Shown in pieces: positions 54,594 through 64,000 of a stretch of DNA of 64,000 nucleotides (the first letter of the stretch is position 1; each line of letters starts with the position of its first letter). The notes under the pieces are model-generated. The model saw only the letters and a program-made list of their open reading frames with translations, was not told where the DNA came from and did not search any database. Where the stretch lies: NCBI RefSeq assembly GCF_002723915.1, contig NZ_BEWL01000001.1:496001-560000 (forward strand), given 5' to 3'. The DNA comes from Gluconobacter albidus. GTDB lineage: Bacteria; Pseudomonadota; Alphaproteobacteria; Acetobacterales; Acetobacteraceae. A program made the position numbers and the translations under genes.

Positions 54594-54775
54594 GCATGTT
54601 TTCCCAAATTAAGGATGGAACCATCCCCCGGGTAAACCATCTCCGGGCGTCCGGCAGGTGGCGGAGCAGCGTTTCGGACGGCATGGCGGTGATGGCGGGA
54701 AGTCCCCGGCATGACACCATGTGGCCTGAAACGCCGGTCGCGCACCCGCACCGCCGGACAGGCGATGGCGGGGGT

Positions 54776-54797
54776 GTCCGGGAGCGTGCTCCCGGAC
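54776..54797 (-). terminator. Hairpin in the rpsO-pnp spacer
   Basis: A perfect 10-bp stem (GTCCGGGAGC with GCTCCCGGAC) around GT, eight bases after the rpsO stop. It has no U-tract. In E. coli the same spacer holds the rpsO terminator and the RNase III site for pnp autoregulation; a similar role here is inference. Confidence 0.55.
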
Positions 54798-54805
54798 AGA
54801 TCAGC

Positions 54806-55075
54806 TCAGCGACGCAGGCCGAGACGCTCGATCAGGCTCTGGTAACGAGCCTGGTCCTTGCGCTTCAGATAGTCCAGCAGGCTACGACGCTGACCGACCA
54901 TCATCAGAAGACCACGGCGGGAGTGGAAGTCCTTCTTGTGGGTCTTGAGGTGCTCGGTCAGGTTGACGATACGCTCGGACAGGATTGCAACCTGTACTTC
55001 CGGCGAACCCGTATCCGTCTCGCTCTGCTTGTACTCAGAAATCAGTGCCGTGCGGCGTTCTGCGGTAATCGACAT
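54806..55075 (-). CDS. rpsO: 30S ribosomal protein S15
   Basis: An 89-residue protein that matches S15 along its length: [64 protein letters not shown] precedes the ATG at the right distance. A longer frame to 55141 has no S15 likeness. It lies between truB and pnp, the standard order, and its start overlaps the end of truB by 41 bases. Confidence 0.97.
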   Translation of the reverse strand: MSITAERRTALISEYKQSETDTGSPEVQVAILSERIVNLTEHLKTHKKDFHSRRGLLMMVGQRRSLLDYLKRKDQARYQSLIERLGLRR

Positions 55076-56036
55076 CGTGTTCTCCAAAAAACTCGTGGTT
55101 TTCCAGCATACGCGCTGCCCTGAGCCGCCCATGACGGACATGACACAGACCCAGCACGTGCTCTCCGATCATCGCGCGCCACAGGTGGTCCTCCCCCTGC
55201 GACGATGCCGGCAGAGGATGCACGAGGTCCAGGGGATCTATCGACTGCCCCCAGACAAGCATCCTTCCCTCCGCATCGGTGACGGCCAGCGCCGGGATGT
55301 CGACCAGCGCGGTCGCCGCATCCAGCAGAGGAGCCGGAAGAGCATCGGCGTTGTCCACAGTTTGAGTCGATTTGTCCAGTGATATCTGATCGATCGTCAG
55401 GGCGTGGCCCAGATCGAACGGTCCGCACTTCGTCCGCCGCAGCACCGAAATATGCCCGACCGTTCCACAGGCCAGCGCAATGTCCCGCGCCAGCGAGCGC
55501 ATATAGACCCCTTTGCCCGACTGAACGTCAAAAACGGCTGTATCCGCATCCGGACGTTTCACAAGCGTTATCGAATCGATCCGTGCCGGACGGGGCGGAA
55601 GCTCGGGCGGACGACCCGCGCGCGCCATGTCATAAGCCCGCTCTCCCCCGACCCGAAGTGCCGAAAATACGGGAGGCACCTGCATGACATTGCCCGTCAG
55701 CGCAGGCAGGACGGCCAGGATCTGGTCATCGGTCGGACGGTTCGGCGACGTCGCCAGAACCTCGCCTTCAAGGTCATCCGTCGTGCGGCTTTCGCCGAAT
55801 GTCAGAGTGAAGCGATAACGTTTTGTCGCATCCATGATGTAGGGAATGGTCCGCGTCGCCTTGCCAAACGCAATCGGCAGCACACCGGACGCCAGTGGAT
55901 CAAGCGTTCCACCATGCCCGGCCTTCTTCGCGTCAAACGCCCATCGCAGCTTGTTGACCATATCCGTGGAGGTCGGACCCAGCGGCTTGTCCAGAATCAG
56001 CCACCCGTCGATATCGCGTCCACGTTTCCTGCCCAT
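55035..56036 (-). CDS. truB: tRNA pseudouridine-55 synthase
   Basis: A 333-residue pseudouridine synthase. [17 protein letters not shown] and [19 protein letters not shown] (catalytic Asp46) are invariant-type; [14 protein letters not shown] is motif III. The start [10 protein letters not shown] at 56036 is family-typical. The C-terminus extends 41 bases into rpsO in another frame, so the last residues are not conserved family sequence. A terminator separates this gene from rbfA upstream. Confidence 0.95.
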   Translation of the reverse strand: MGRKRGRDIDGWLILDKPLGPTSTDMVNKLRWAFDAKKAGHGGTLDPLASGVLPIAFGKATRTIPYIMDATKRYRFTLTFGESRTTDDLEGEVLATSPNRPTDDQILAVLPALTGNVMQVPPVFSALRVGGERAYDMARAGRPPELPPRPARIDSITLVKRPDADTAVFDVQSGKGVYMRSLARDIALACGTVGHISVLRRTKCGPFDLGHALTIDQISLDKSTQTVDNADALPAPLLDAATALVDIPALAVTDAEGRMLVWGQSIDPLDLVHPLPASSQGEDHLWRAMIGEHVLGLCHVRHGRLRAARMLENHEFFGEHDVDYRRTPHGTDF

Positions 56037-56091
56037 ACATCCCGTCCTTGCTTGTGAAGGCCGCTGATAGACCAGCACAGGGACGGAATGC

Positions 56092-56127
56092 AAAAAAAAC
56101 GCCCCTCACCGAACGGGAGGGGCGTTT
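56092..56127 (-). terminator. Intrinsic terminator between rbfA and truB
   Basis: An 11-bp stem (AAACGCCCCTC with GAGGGGCGTTT), 9-base loop, then eight T on the minus strand. It should end transcripts of the rimP-nusA-infB-rbfA operon before truB. Confidence 0.85.
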
Positions 56128-56134
56128 CTGAAAA

Positions 56135-56563
56135 TTATTCCGAATCTTTTTCCAGATCCCGCCGGACTTCCGGAGACCGCATGATCTCGTCGAGTTCCAT
56201 GGCGTTATCCAGAGCCGTATCGGGCTGGAAGTGAATCTCCGGAACCGTCCGGAGATTAAGGGACTTGGAAAGCCCCGTTCTCAGGAACGGTGCCACCCGC
56301 TTGAGGGCGGGCAGAAGAACCTCCACGTCGCTCCGTCCCAGACGCGTCACGAAAGCCGTGGCATGCCTGAAATCCGGCGAGATGCGGACTTCCGTTACCG
56401 TGATCCGCACATCCAGAAGTTCCGGGTCACGGAACTCCGTCCGGGCGAACAGCTCCGCCAGAACACGGCGGACCTCTTCAGCCACCCGGAGCTGGCGGGT
56501 GCTTGGCCCCTGGGCGGTGACGCCGGCAGGGCCCTTCAGGTCATGTCTCGAACGCGAACTCAA
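56135..56563 (-). CDS. rbfA: Ribosome-binding factor A
   Basis: A 142-residue KH-fold protein that binds immature 30S subunits. [40 protein letters not shown] and the closing [18 protein letters not shown] match RbfA. It begins at a TTG that overlaps the infB stop (TTGA), so it depends on translation of infB. Confidence 0.95.
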   Translation of the reverse strand: MSSRSRHDLKGPAGVTAQGPSTRQLRVAEEVRRVLAELFARTEFRDPELLDVRITVTEVRISPDFRHATAFVTRLGRSDVEVLLPALKRVAPFLRTGLSKSLNLRTVPEIHFQPDTALDNAMELDEIMRSPEVRRDLEKDSE

Positions 56564-59316
56564 GCCGGGATCACTTCCATTTCATAGCACTCGACCATGT
56601 CGCCTTCGCGCAGATCGTTATAACCCGCAAACGACAGACCACACTCATAGCCGCGGGCCACTTCCTTGACGTCATCCTTGAAGCGCTTGAGCTGGCTCAG
56701 CTCGCCCTCATGAATGACCACGTTGTCACGCAGCAGACGCACGCCACAGCCGCGCTTGACGAGACCTTCGGTGACATAGCAACCCGCGACCTTGCCGGTC
56801 TTGGTGATGTTGAAGACCTGACGGATCTCGGCATAGCCCAGGAACTTCTCGCGATGCTTCGGCGCGACCTTGCCCTTGACCAGCTGCTCCACATCATCCG
56901 CCACCTGATAGATGATCGAATAATAGCGAATATCCACACCCTCGCGCTGGGCCAGTTCACGGGCCTGCGTGGTTGCACGGACATTGAACGCCACGATGAT
57001 GGCATTCGAAGCCTTGGCAAGCTGGATGTCGCTTTCCGTGATCTGACCAACACTGGCGTTCAGAACGCGAACCGCAACTTCTTCATGGGCCAGCTTCTGC
57101 ACGGTAGCGGAGATTGCTTCCGCCGAACCCTGAACGTCCGCCTTGATGAGAAGGGCAACTTCCTTCTGCACACCGGCCTGGATCCGGGCCAGCATCTGAT
57201 CGAGGGTTCCGCGGGCCGCAACCTGCGAGGCCGCTTCCTTGTCCTTGATCTTCCGCTGCCGGAATTCGCTGATTTCACGGGCCCGTGCATCGTTTTCGAC
57301 AACGACAAACGGCTCACCCGCACCCGGCACACCCGTCAGGCCGAGAACCTCGACCGGCATGGACGGACCGGCATCCTTGAGCTGGCGACCACGATCGTCG
57401 AGCACGGCGCGGACACGGCCCCATTCGGAACCGGCCACCAGGATATCGCCGCGACGCAGCGTTCCCTTCTGGACGAGAACAGCGGCAACAGGGCCACGCC
57501 CACGATCCAGACGGCTTTCGATCACCACACCTTCGGCAACACGGTCCGGATTGGCGCGCAGGTCCAGCATTTCGGACTGAAGCAGGATGCACTCTTCCAG
57601 CTTGTCCAGCCCGGTCCGCTTGAGGGCCGAAACCTCGACATCCTGGGTGTCGCCACCCATTTCCTCGACCACGATCTCGTGGCTCAGGAGTTCCTGGCGG
57701 ACACGGTTCGGATTGGCACCCGGCTTGTCGATCTTGTTGATCGCCACGATGATCGGAGCATTGGCAGCCTTGGCATGCTTGATGGCTTCGATCGTCTGCG
57801 GCATCACACCGTCATCGGCTGCCACGACCAGCACCACGATATCGGTGACGGACGCACCGCGGGCACGCATGGAGGTGAAAGCCTCATGACCCGGCGTGTC
57901 GATGAAGGTGATCTTCTTCCCCGACGGTGCCGTGATCTGATACGCGCCGATATGCTGCGTAATGCCACCGGCTTCGCTTGCCGCCACATCCGTGGTGCGC
58001 AGGGCGTCGAGCAGGGAGGTCTTGCCGTGATCGACATGCCCCATAACCGTCACGACCGGAGCACGCGGCAGCAGTTCCTCGGCGCTGTCTTCAACGCCTT
58101 CAATGCCGATTTCAACGTCGCTCTCGGACACACGCTTGATGCGATGACCGAATTCCTCAACCACCAGCTCGGCGGTATCGCCGTCGATGCTCTGGGCGGC
58201 CGTTGCCATGACACCCATCTTCATGAGCGCCTTGATGACTTCACCCTGACGGGACGCCATACGGTTGGCCAGCTCGGCAACCGTGATGGTTTCCGGCACG
58301 ATGACATCACGCACGACGCGCACCTGATCGGAACGCAGACGCTCCAGTTCGGCCTGACGACGCTCGCGGTCGCGCTGGCGGCGAACCGAGGCCAGCGAAC
58401 GGGTCTTGTCGTCATCCCCTTCGATCGCAGCACGGACGTCGATACGTCCCGAGCGGCGGTCGCTGCCACCGGCTTTGCGGGACGGTGCCGACGGACGACG
58501 CGGCGGTGCCGGAGGCGCCCCCGGGCCACTGCGGCGCGGCGCGGGACGACGTTCCTCTTCACCAGCAGCCGCTGCACCCGAGCGCAGATGCAGGGTCTCG
58601 TTATTACGGGCAGGAGCGGCAGAAGGCGCCGGACGCGACGGCTGAACCGGACGCGGCGGCATGATGGCACGCTCGGCGAGCGGACGCAGACGCTGAACCG
58701 GGGCAGCAAGCTGCACACCACCGGTCGAATGCGTGCGCGGGTCCAGAGGAGCCGAACGCGCAGCTTCCTCGGCTTCACGGGCAGCAGCTTCAACAGCCGC
58801 CTGTTCCGCAGCACGTGCTGCGGCTTCGGCCGCAGCCTGTTCCCGTGCAGCCTGCTGCTCGCTTTCCTTCAACGCAGCGATTTCCGCTGCCTTCTGTTCG
58901 GCGATCAGACGCTCTTCCTCGGCGGCGCGACGCGCGGCCTCGGCAGCAGACATGATCTGAATCTTTTCTTCTTCGCGCCGCGCCGCTTCTTCAGCCGCAG
59001 CCTGACGCTGCCCTTCCAGAGCGCGCTGACGGGCTGCCAGCTCGGCTGCCGTCAGGGCACGACCACCCGGCCGGCCACCGCGTGCCGCCGCACCGGCGCC
59101 CGGGCCAGTGGCATTGCGTTTGGGTTTGCGCACTTCAACCTGCACGACCTTGGAACGGCCGTGACTGAAGCTCTGACGCACGGAGCCAGCATCCACAGTA
59201 CGCCCGACCTCCGGCCGTCCAGCGGGGCGAAGCGACAGGCGGCTGCTTCTGGTCTGTTCGCCGCCCTGCGATGGGGTGTTGTTTCCGTCCTGGTTGCGCT
59301 CGTTGCCGTCGCTCAT
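56560..59316 (-). CDS. infB: Translation initiation factor IF-2
   Basis: A 918-residue GTPase. Residues 85-200 are a long Ala/Glu/Arg-rich coiled coil and 200-320 a Pro/Arg/Ala-rich linker, both typical of IF-2 N-termini. The G domain begins near residue 424 with [16 protein letters not shown], followed by DTPGHEAF and NKIDKPGA. Domains II-IV follow and end [14 protein letters not shown]. Its start overlaps the ylxR stop by four bases and its stop overlaps rbfA. Confidence 0.97.
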   Translation of the reverse strand: MSDGNERNQDGNNTPSQGGEQTRSSRLSLRPAGRPEVGRTVDAGSVRQSFSHGRSKVVQVEVRKPKRNATGPGAGAAARGGRPGGRALTAAELAARQRALEGQRQAAAEEAARREEEKIQIMSAAEAARRAAEEERLIAEQKAAEIAALKESEQQAAREQAAAEAAARAAEQAAVEAAAREAEEAARSAPLDPRTHSTGGVQLAAPVQRLRPLAERAIMPPRPVQPSRPAPSAAPARNNETLHLRSGAAAAGEEERRPAPRRSGPGAPPAPPRRPSAPSRKAGGSDRRSGRIDVRAAIEGDDDKTRSLASVRRQRDRERRQAELERLRSDQVRVVRDVIVPETITVAELANRMASRQGEVIKALMKMGVMATAAQSIDGDTAELVVEEFGHRIKRVSESDVEIGIEGVEDSAEELLPRAPVVTVMGHVDHGKTSLLDALRTTDVAASEAGGITQHIGAYQITAPSGKKITFIDTPGHEAFTSMRARGASVTDIVVLVVAADDGVMPQTIEAIKHAKAANAPIIVAINKIDKPGANPNRVRQELLSHEIVVEEMGGDTQDVEVSALKRTGLDKLEECILLQSEMLDLRANPDRVAEGVVIESRLDRGRGPVAAVLVQKGTLRRGDILVAGSEWGRVRAVLDDRGRQLKDAGPSMPVEVLGLTGVPGAGEPFVVVENDARAREISEFRQRKIKDKEAASQVAARGTLDQMLARIQAGVQKEVALLIKADVQGSAEAISATVQKLAHEEVAVRVLNASVGQITESDIQLAKASNAIIVAFNVRATTQARELAQREGVDIRYYSIIYQVADDVEQLVKGKVAPKHREKFLGYAEIRQVFNITKTGKVAGCYVTEGLVKRGCGVRLLRDNVVIHEGELSQLKRFKDDVKEVARGYECGLSFAGYNDLREGDMVECYEMEVIPA

Positions 59317-59990
59317 AGTTCCGCCTGTTCCTTACTGACCCCTGCGGGGTCTGGGAGCGGACGTCCTGCCACTCCCGAAAATCTCTCATGTTCGGCGATC
59401 AGGCGCTGTGCCAGCGCACCAGGCGCCATCACCGCATAGACCGCCCGGTCCCGGCTGAACGCCGATTCCAGGACCCGATCGGGAACTGTCACAACCGGCA
59501 GAGAACGCCGGCCCGACACCAGTCTGGAAAATTCGTCCGGACTTGCACTTTCCGAACGGATCACCACCCCTACCCTGCCGGAGGTAAGCCACTCCCGGCA
59601 TTTCTGAAACCCGCAGACCGTCTGACCGGCTCTCCGGGCCAGACTGACTGCATCCAGCATCCGCTGCACCAGAGCCCCGCCGACAAGATCGGCAAGGTTT
59701 TCCGGTACGGTCACCTGGGCTTTTGCCGCTCTGGCGAAAGCCTGTCGTGTTCGGGCGCTATCTAACACATCCCGGCTGGCACTCAACCACATTCCCCGAC
59801 CCGGAAGCTTTCCGGCGAGGTCGGGCACAACCCGGTTATCCGGGCTGACCACGAAACGGATCATGCCTTCAGGCGGCTTCTGCTCTCGCGTAACGATGCA
59901 TCGCCGCTCCGAGCCGCGACGCCCTAGAGCACCACGAACGGGACCATTATCAGTATCAGAAAGATCAGACGTCGGTCGACTCCCCGTCAT
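59313..59990 (-). CDS. YlxR/DUF448 RNA-binding protein with L7Ae-like domain
   Basis: A 225-residue protein. Residues 30-85 match YlxR ([20 protein letters not shown] and [20 protein letters not shown]). The rest, with [21 protein letters not shown] and VIRSESASP, resembles an L7Ae/ribosomal L30e fold. Such fused proteins are usual between nusA and infB in Alphaproteobacteria. The start overlaps the nusA end by 26 bases. Role: probable RNA binding linked to transcription or ribosome assembly. Confidence 0.9.
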   Translation of the reverse strand: MTGSRPTSDLSDTDNGPVRGALGRRGSERRCIVTREQKPPEGMIRFVVSPDNRVVPDLAGKLPGRGMWLSASRDVLDSARTRQAFARAAKAQVTVPENLADLVGGALVQRMLDAVSLARRAGQTVCGFQKCREWLTSGRVGVVIRSESASPDEFSRLVSGRRSLPVVTVPDRVLESAFSRDRAVYAVMAPGALAQRLIAEHERFSGVAGRPLPDPAGVSKEQAEL

Positions 59991-61518
59991 CGTTTTCCGT
60001 TTTTACCGAGTCGGCTTCTTCACCATCGAACCAGTGTGCACGGGCTGCCATGATGATCTCATTGGCGGCATCCTCGTCGATGGCCTCGTCACCGAGGATC
60101 TCCACCAGTTCGTCACCTGCGAGATCGGCCAGATCATCGAGCGTCTTCACGCCCTTCTCACCTAGCGTGACCAGCATCTGGTTCGTAAAGGTTCCTAGCT
60201 CGGCCACATCGTCCGTAACACCCAGCGCCTTGCGCTGGTCGTCCAGAGCCTGTTCCTTGCTGGCCAGATAATCGTTGGCGCGATGCATGAGCTCTTCAGC
60301 CACGCTCTCGTCAAAGCCTTCGATATCGTTCAGCTCGCCCGGCTCCGTGTAGGCCAGTTCCTCGATGGTGTGGAAGCCTTCCGTCACCAGCAGGCCCGCG
60401 ATCACGTCATCGACGTCCAGCGCCTCGACAAACTGCGAAGAGCGTTTGCGGAACTCTTCCTGACGGCGCTCCGATTCCTCGGCTTCCGTCAGGATGTCGA
60501 TGTCCCAGCGGGTCAGCTGGCTGGCGAGACGCACGTTCTGTCCACGGCGACCGATGGCAAGCGAAAGCTGCTCATCTGGAACCACGACTTCGACACGTCC
60601 TGCTTCTTCATCCATCACGACCTTGCTGACTTCAGCAGGAGCCAGAGCATTGACGACAAACGTCGCGGCCTGCGGGCTCCAGGGAATGATGTCGATCTTT
60701 TCGCCCTGCAGTTCGGCCACGACAGCCTGAACGCGGGAGCCACGCATACCAACGCACGCACCGACCGGATCAATCGCGGCATCGCGCGAAATCACGGCCA
60801 TTTTGGCGCGCGATCCCGGATCACGGGACACAGCCTTGATTTCAATGATTCCGTCGTAGATTTCCGGAACTTCCTGCGCAAACAACTTGGCAAGGAAGGC
60901 CGGATGCGTGCGGGACAGAAAAATCTGCGGACCGCGCGGCTCATCACGCACATCATAGATATAGGCGCGGATACGATCGGAATTGCGGAAGGATTCGCGG
61001 GGGATCAGCTCGTCACGACGCAGCAGAGCTTCGGTATGACCGATCTCCACCATAAGGTTGCCGTACTCGGTCCGCTTGACGGTTCCGTTGACGATCTCGC
61101 CCACGCGGTCCTTGAACTCGTTGTACTGGCGCTTGCGCTCATATTCGCGCACGCGCTGCACGATGACCTGCTTGGCGGTCTGCGCGGCGATACGGCCGAA
61201 ATCAATCGGAGGCAGCGGATCGACCAGATGCTCGCCAGCCTTGATTTCCGGCTGGAACTTCCGGGCGATATGCAGCGGGATCTGCGTGTCTTCGTTCTCG
61301 ACCTGCTCGACCGCCTCGGTCCAGCGGCTCAGACGGACCTCACCGCTCTTGCGATCAATCGTCGCGCGGATGTCCTTTTCATGCCCGTACTTTGCGCGGC
61401 CAGCCTTCTGGATGGCCTGCTCCATCGCTTCGAGCACTTCCTCGCGGTCAATGTTCTTCTCGCGGGAGACTGCATCGGCAACCAGCAGCAGTTCGGGACG
61501 TGTAACAGACGTGTCCAT
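59965..61518 (-). CDS. nusA: Transcription termination/antitermination factor NusA
   Basis: A 517-residue protein. The N-terminal RNA polymerase-binding domain opens [20 protein letters not shown]. An S1 domain ([20 protein letters not shown]) and two KH domains ([40 protein letters not shown]) follow. Two C-terminal acidic helix-hairpin-helix repeats follow ([18 protein letters not shown] and [20 protein letters not shown]). The 34-base gap to rimP indicates one transcript. Confidence 0.97.
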   Translation of the reverse strand: MDTSVTRPELLLVADAVSREKNIDREEVLEAMEQAIQKAGRAKYGHEKDIRATIDRKSGEVRLSRWTEAVEQVENEDTQIPLHIARKFQPEIKAGEHLVDPLPPIDFGRIAAQTAKQVIVQRVREYERKRQYNEFKDRVGEIVNGTVKRTEYGNLMVEIGHTEALLRRDELIPRESFRNSDRIRAYIYDVRDEPRGPQIFLSRTHPAFLAKLFAQEVPEIYDGIIEIKAVSRDPGSRAKMAVISRDAAIDPVGACVGMRGSRVQAVVAELQGEKIDIIPWSPQAATFVVNALAPAEVSKVVMDEEAGRVEVVVPDEQLSLAIGRRGQNVRLASQLTRWDIDILTEAEESERRQEEFRKRSSQFVEALDVDDVIAGLLVTEGFHTIEELAYTEPGELNDIEGFDESVAEELMHRANDYLASKEQALDDQRKALGVTDDVAELGTFTNQMLVTLGEKGVKTLDDLADLAGDELVEILGDEAIDEDAANEIIMAARAHWFDGEEADSVKTENDDGESTDV

Positions 61519-61552
61519 CAGATCGGACCTCCAGCCAGCATGAGACGGGTCA

Positions 61553-62164
61553 TCACTTCTTTCCCGGCTTTTTCGGATTCAGTTTGGGCGCCTGGCGCGC
61601 TTCGCCGCCATCTTCCCCTTCAGGATCGAGCCCTGCAAGAGCAGCGCTCGCCTCGATCAGCGCATCGGTCAGGACTAGACGGGCCTTGCGGATATCTACC
61701 AACGGCAGCACCGCCTCGGTTCCGTCATCCAGGCGGATGAGGGCATTTCCGTCCCGCGCGCCCATGACGGTCCCCGAAAAACGGCGACGGCCATTGAGCG
61801 GCACGTCCAGTTCCGCCTTCGCCAGATGGCCTGCGAATCGTTCCCAGTCCTTGGCGCGTGTCAGCGGGCGGTCGATCCCGGAGGACGACACTTCCAGCAT
61901 CCATGCACCGGGGATAGGATCGTCAACGTCCAGAATGGCGCCCACGGCGTGACTGATCTGTTCGCAGTCTTCCACTGAAATCAGGGAACCGTTCGCACGG
62001 TCTGCCATGATCTGGATCGTCGGGGTATCGCGCCCCAGCACCGAAAGACGCACGAGTTCGTAGCCCAGATCGGCCAGGGTCGGCGCGATCCGTTCCGCGA
62101 TACGGGCTTCCAGCCCCGTAAGGTGAGGCAGTTCGATGTCGGAAGAGGCGTGCTGCTGAGACAA
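61553..62164 (-). CDS. rimP: Ribosome maturation factor RimP
   Basis: A 203-residue protein needed for 30S maturation. [35 protein letters not shown] and [21 protein letters not shown] match RimP; the C-terminal domain has [14 protein letters not shown] and a basic tail. The first possible start is a TTG at 62164 that lies four bases after a terminator U-tract and has no ribosome-binding site, which is unusual. Its reading frame is the same as that of a 15-codon leader frame ending 18 bases upstream. Confidence 0.92.
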   Translation of the reverse strand: MSQQHASSDIELPHLTGLEARIAERIAPTLADLGYELVRLSVLGRDTPTIQIMADRANGSLISVEDCEQISHAVGAILDVDDPIPGAWMLEVSSSGIDRPLTRAKDWERFAGHLAKAELDVPLNGRRRFSGTVMGARDGNALIRLDDGTEAVLPLVDIRKARLVLTDALIEASAALAGLDPEGEDGGEARQAPKLNPKKPGKK

Positions 62165-62167
62165 GAC

Positions 62168-62244
62168 AAAAAAGGCGGCCCGTCAGGGCCACCCCCCAAA
62201 TGAGCGGAAGATGAATGGAATGTGCCTTATGTAAGTCACCTCCT
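62168..62244 (-). promoter_or_regulatory. rimP leader: attenuator hairpin with strong SD and tiny open frame
   Basis: Reading the minus strand: AGGAGGTGA (62244-62236), five bases, then a 15-codon frame (62230-62183) that begins with ATA and ends TGG CCC TGA. The stem GGTGGCCC/GGGCCGCC with TGAC loop (62193-62174) and six T form an intrinsic terminator just before rimP. The stop codon falls in the loop and the last codons form the left arm. Known background: attenuators before rimP have been reported in bacteria (rimP leader). The leader-peptide reading is my inference. Confidence 0.7.
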
Positions 62245-62380
62245 CTCAAGACGCAAGAGGAACGCAAATCCCTTTATTCCTGAAGGCCTTGTCCATTGGA
62301 CGAGTCGAAAGATTTGTTTACATTCCGATGCCCCGAAAGCCCTTGTCTTCGGACGCTGTCGGGAGTGAGATGGTTCTGAA

Positions 62381-62998
62381 ATGACTGTCCAGCCCGAGCC
62401 CCGACCGGAACTGCGCCCCGAACCGCGCCCGCAACCTCTGCCCGCCGATCCCGCTTCCCGGAGCCGGGCTCTGTGGGGTGGAGGTGGCCTGATCGCGGCC
62501 CTGACCGTCGGTGCGGGTGCTTTTTTCTACACCCACAACACGGCCACCGCGCCTGCGATAGCGCCCCCATCCCAGAACGTTCCGGCCATTCCCGCTGCCC
62601 AGACCGCCGCGGTTCAGCTTTCGATGCTGCCACCCGCCAAGGCTCCGGCAGCCCTTGCCAGAAGCGGCTTCAGTCCGGCGGACCGCGCCCGCATTCTAGC
62701 CGCTGTGAAGGACGGCAAGATGCGCCTCGTGGAAATGCCTGTGCTGGATGCGTCGGGTGCCGTCGGCCAGAGCATTGACGTCACGGTCTCCGGCCTGACA
62801 CAGCGTATTGTCCTGACGGGCAAGTTCCAGCATCTCGTCATCCCCATTGTCGAAGCCGGACAGATTCTCATTGCTCCTATCAGCATCCCGCATGCACCTG
62901 CCCTCATCGTCGGCGCCCTCACGGCCCTCGGCCCCGAAGCCCTGCCTGCCCTGACGACGCTCGACCAGCGCGTCCTGCTCAATGTGATCGTCCAGTAA
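62381..62998 (+). CDS. Membrane-anchored hypothetical protein
   Basis: A 205-residue protein I do not recognise. Residues 1-28 are Pro/Arg/Glu-rich (PEPRPELRPEPRPQP) and cytoplasmic by the positive-inside rule. One membrane helix follows (ALWGGGGLIAALTVGAGAFF, about 30-49). An Ala/Pro-rich linker leads to a compact C-terminal domain of about 110 residues with alternating hydrophobic residues (QHLVIPIVEAGQILIAPISI). It is divergent from rimP and ends 11 bases before the AAA+ gene, so the two are probably cotranscribed. Confidence 0.75.
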   Translation: MTVQPEPRPELRPEPRPQPLPADPASRSRALWGGGGLIAALTVGAGAFFYTHNTATAPAIAPPSQNVPAIPAAQTAAVQLSMLPPAKAPAALARSGFSPADRARILAAVKDGKMRLVEMPVLDASGAVGQSIDVTVSGLTQRIVLTGKFQHLVIPIVEAGQILIAPISIPHAPALIVGALTALGPEALPALTTLDQRVLLNVIVQ

Positions 62999-63009
62999 GG
63001 AACCGCCCG

Positions 63010-64000
63010 GTGTTCAAGTCTCTCGTGCCCATGCTCAACCGGGCCATGCCGCTGATGATGGCCGCCTTTCTCATTCTGGCGGTCATTCAGGTCGCGGTCA
63101 TGCTACACCTGTCACTGAACGGGCTGTGGGCCGCCATCGAATGGGGACGGCGTTTCTATCTTCCGCTGGCAGGCATCAGCGCCCTTCTGGCAGTCACGGG
63201 GCTGGCGTATGAAACGTCAGCCGAAAAACTGGCGCGTCGCGGACTGCGCCGCAGGAAAGGTCTCATCATGGATGTTCTCAGCCGTCTGACGAACCGCGGA
63301 GCCCTTGAAGAGCTCATGGCCCGCGAACAGCGCGAAACCGTTCTCGACGCCGACGAACTGGCCGCCTCCCTCCGCGCCCGCGTCATCGGACAGGATCAGG
63401 TCTGCGAGGATATCGCCCAGCAGATGCGCCGCCGCTTAGCCCTTCAGGTCCGCGGCAAGCCTGTGGGCATTTTCCTGCTCGCAGGCCCTCCAGGCACCGG
63501 CAAGACCTACCTCGCCAAACAGATGGCCAAGCAGATGGAACGCCCCCTGCTGCATTTCGACATGACGCAGATGTCCAGCGCCCATGCCGCAACACAGCTC
63601 TTCGGCTCGCCCAAAGGCTATGTCGGCTCCGACACGTTCGGCAAGCTCACAGGAGGCCTCAAGGATCATCCGGACGCCGTGGTCCTGCTCGACGAAATCG
63701 AAAAAGCCCATCCGGACGTCTTCAAGAAGTTCCTCACCGCCTGGAACGATGGCCACGTCACGGAAGCTTCCACCGGCGAGCAGGTCTCGACCACGCGCGC
63801 GATTTTCATGCTGACGTCCAACATCGCCACCGAAGCCCTGACCGAAATCGCCGATCGTCTCGCCAACGAACCCGAAAAGATGCGTGCCGAGTCGGTCGAA
63901 GCCCTGCGCAAATCCGGCTTTGCTCCGGAAGTCCTCAACCGTCTGGACCGGATTTTCATTTTCCGCGCCCTGCGTGGGCTGGACCTTGCCCGCGTCGCGG
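63010..64000 (+). CDS. Membrane-tethered AAA+ ATPase, Clp-like (3' truncated)
   Basis: The frame is open from a GTG at 63010 (AGGA eight bases upstream) to the window edge, giving 330 residues. Two hydrophobic segments (about 13-33 and 48-66) should anchor it in the membrane. A Clp/AAA_2 ATPase domain follows: VIGQDQ (125-130), Walker A GPPGTGKT (159-166), GSPKGYVGSD, Walker B VVLLDEIEKAHPD (224-236), sensor-1 MLTSN and APEVLNRLDRIF with the Arg finger. Only one AAA+ module precedes the edge. The preceding small membrane protein is its likely partner. Family role: unfolding or remodelling proteins; substrate unknown. Confidence 0.85.
   Translation, partial: MFKSLVPMLNRAMPLMMAAFLILAVIQVAVMLHLSLNGLWAAIEWGRRFYLPLAGISALLAVTGLAYETSAEKLARRGLRRRKGLIMDVLSRLTNRGALEELMAREQRETVLDADELAASLRARVIGQDQVCEDIAQQMRRRLALQVRGKPVGIFLLAGPPGTGKTYLAKQMAKQMERPLLHFDMTQMSSAHAATQLFGSPKGYVGSDTFGKLTGGLKDHPDAVVLLDEIEKAHPDVFKKFLTAWNDGHVTEASTGEQVSTTRAIFMLTSNIATEALTEIADRLANEPEKMRAESVEALRKSGFAPEVLNRLDRIFIFRALRGLDLARVA

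Noticed and set aside
56710-59439. 909-codon open frame opposite infB
   Set aside because: Very long, but infB is certain on the minus strand; the frame is kept open by codon bias in high-GC DNA and has no domain likeness.
60283-61740. 485-codon open frame opposite nusA
   Set aside because: Shadow of nusA for the same reasons.
61923-62267. 114-codon frame through the rimP leader on the minus strand
   Set aside because: It is out of phase with rimP and overlaps its first 240 bases; composition is that of a shadow frame.
1-64000. Search for tRNA, rRNA, CRISPR arrays, insertion sequences, phage genes and toxin-antitoxin pairs
   Set aside because: I saw no T-loop/acceptor pairs, no regularly spaced repeats, no transposase or integrase motifs and no toxin families.

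Overview
The window looks like chromosomal DNA of an acetic acid bacterium (Alphaproteobacteria, Acetobacteraceae), most likely Gluconobacter or a close relative. The basis is high GC, 5-aminolevulinate synthase (C4 route) for haem, a Hint-domain exported protein of the type common in acetic acid bacteria, many aldo/keto and flavin oxidoreductases, and an aldo/keto reductase (24519-25517) that closely matches what I remember of G. oxydans GOX1615. I found no insertion sequence, prophage, CRISPR array, tRNA or rRNA. Gene density is high and no gap between genes exceeds 300 bases.

Layout. 1-618 is the end of a HisKA_2 sensor kinase. 691-3023 (minus) is a purine operon: HisE-like protein, cvpA, purF. 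3305-5167 is an exported Hint-domain protein. 5274-9060 holds hemA, a pirin, a YidB-like protein and a degenerate EAL protein. 9319-13494 has an MFS carrier, an FAD oxidoreductase coupled to a UPF0114 membrane protein, and a DJ-1 protein. 13669-17260 is an ion block: two cation diffusion facilitators and a ClC channel. 17289-20995 has a class A acid phosphatase lipoprotein, a SelW-like protein, and a HWE kinase with a single-domain response regulator. 21072-23116 couples a CobW metallochaperone to a WD40 protein.

23136-32910 is a surface-polysaccharide and c-di-GMP neighbourhood: O-antigen ligase-like protein, glycosyltransferase divergent from a GGDEF-EAL protein, a nucleotidyltransferase-HAD fusion, and two tandem paralogous glycosyltransferases. 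33081-36755 has mtnA, a DUF2272 lipoprotein, a rhodanese and cysteine synthase. 36837-39193 is an OmpR-type two-component pair whose kinase carries a Met/His/Pro-rich sensor insert. 39282-48917 (mostly plus) holds an aldo/keto reductase, rsmB, YggS, kup, hemW, a periplasmic nucleoside hydrolase, DUF1489, an exported glyoxalase-fold protein and a Gly-rich lipoprotein.

48971-62164 (minus) is the translation/RNA block, in transcription order rimP, nusA, ylxR, infB, rbfA, terminator, truB, rpsO, pnp, terminator, a nitronate monooxygenase-like flavoprotein with a Cys cluster, and an FUSC transporter. rimP is preceded by a leader with a strong ribosome-binding site, a tiny open frame and an intrinsic terminator. 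The right edge holds a membrane-anchored unknown protein and a truncated, membrane-tethered Clp-type AAA+ ATPase.

The strongest leads for something undescribed are the rimP leader, the metal-site-less HisE-like protein in the purine operon, the Met/His-rich kinase, the membrane-tethered AAA+ ATPase and the c-di-GMP/polysaccharide cluster. None can be proven from sequence reading alone.
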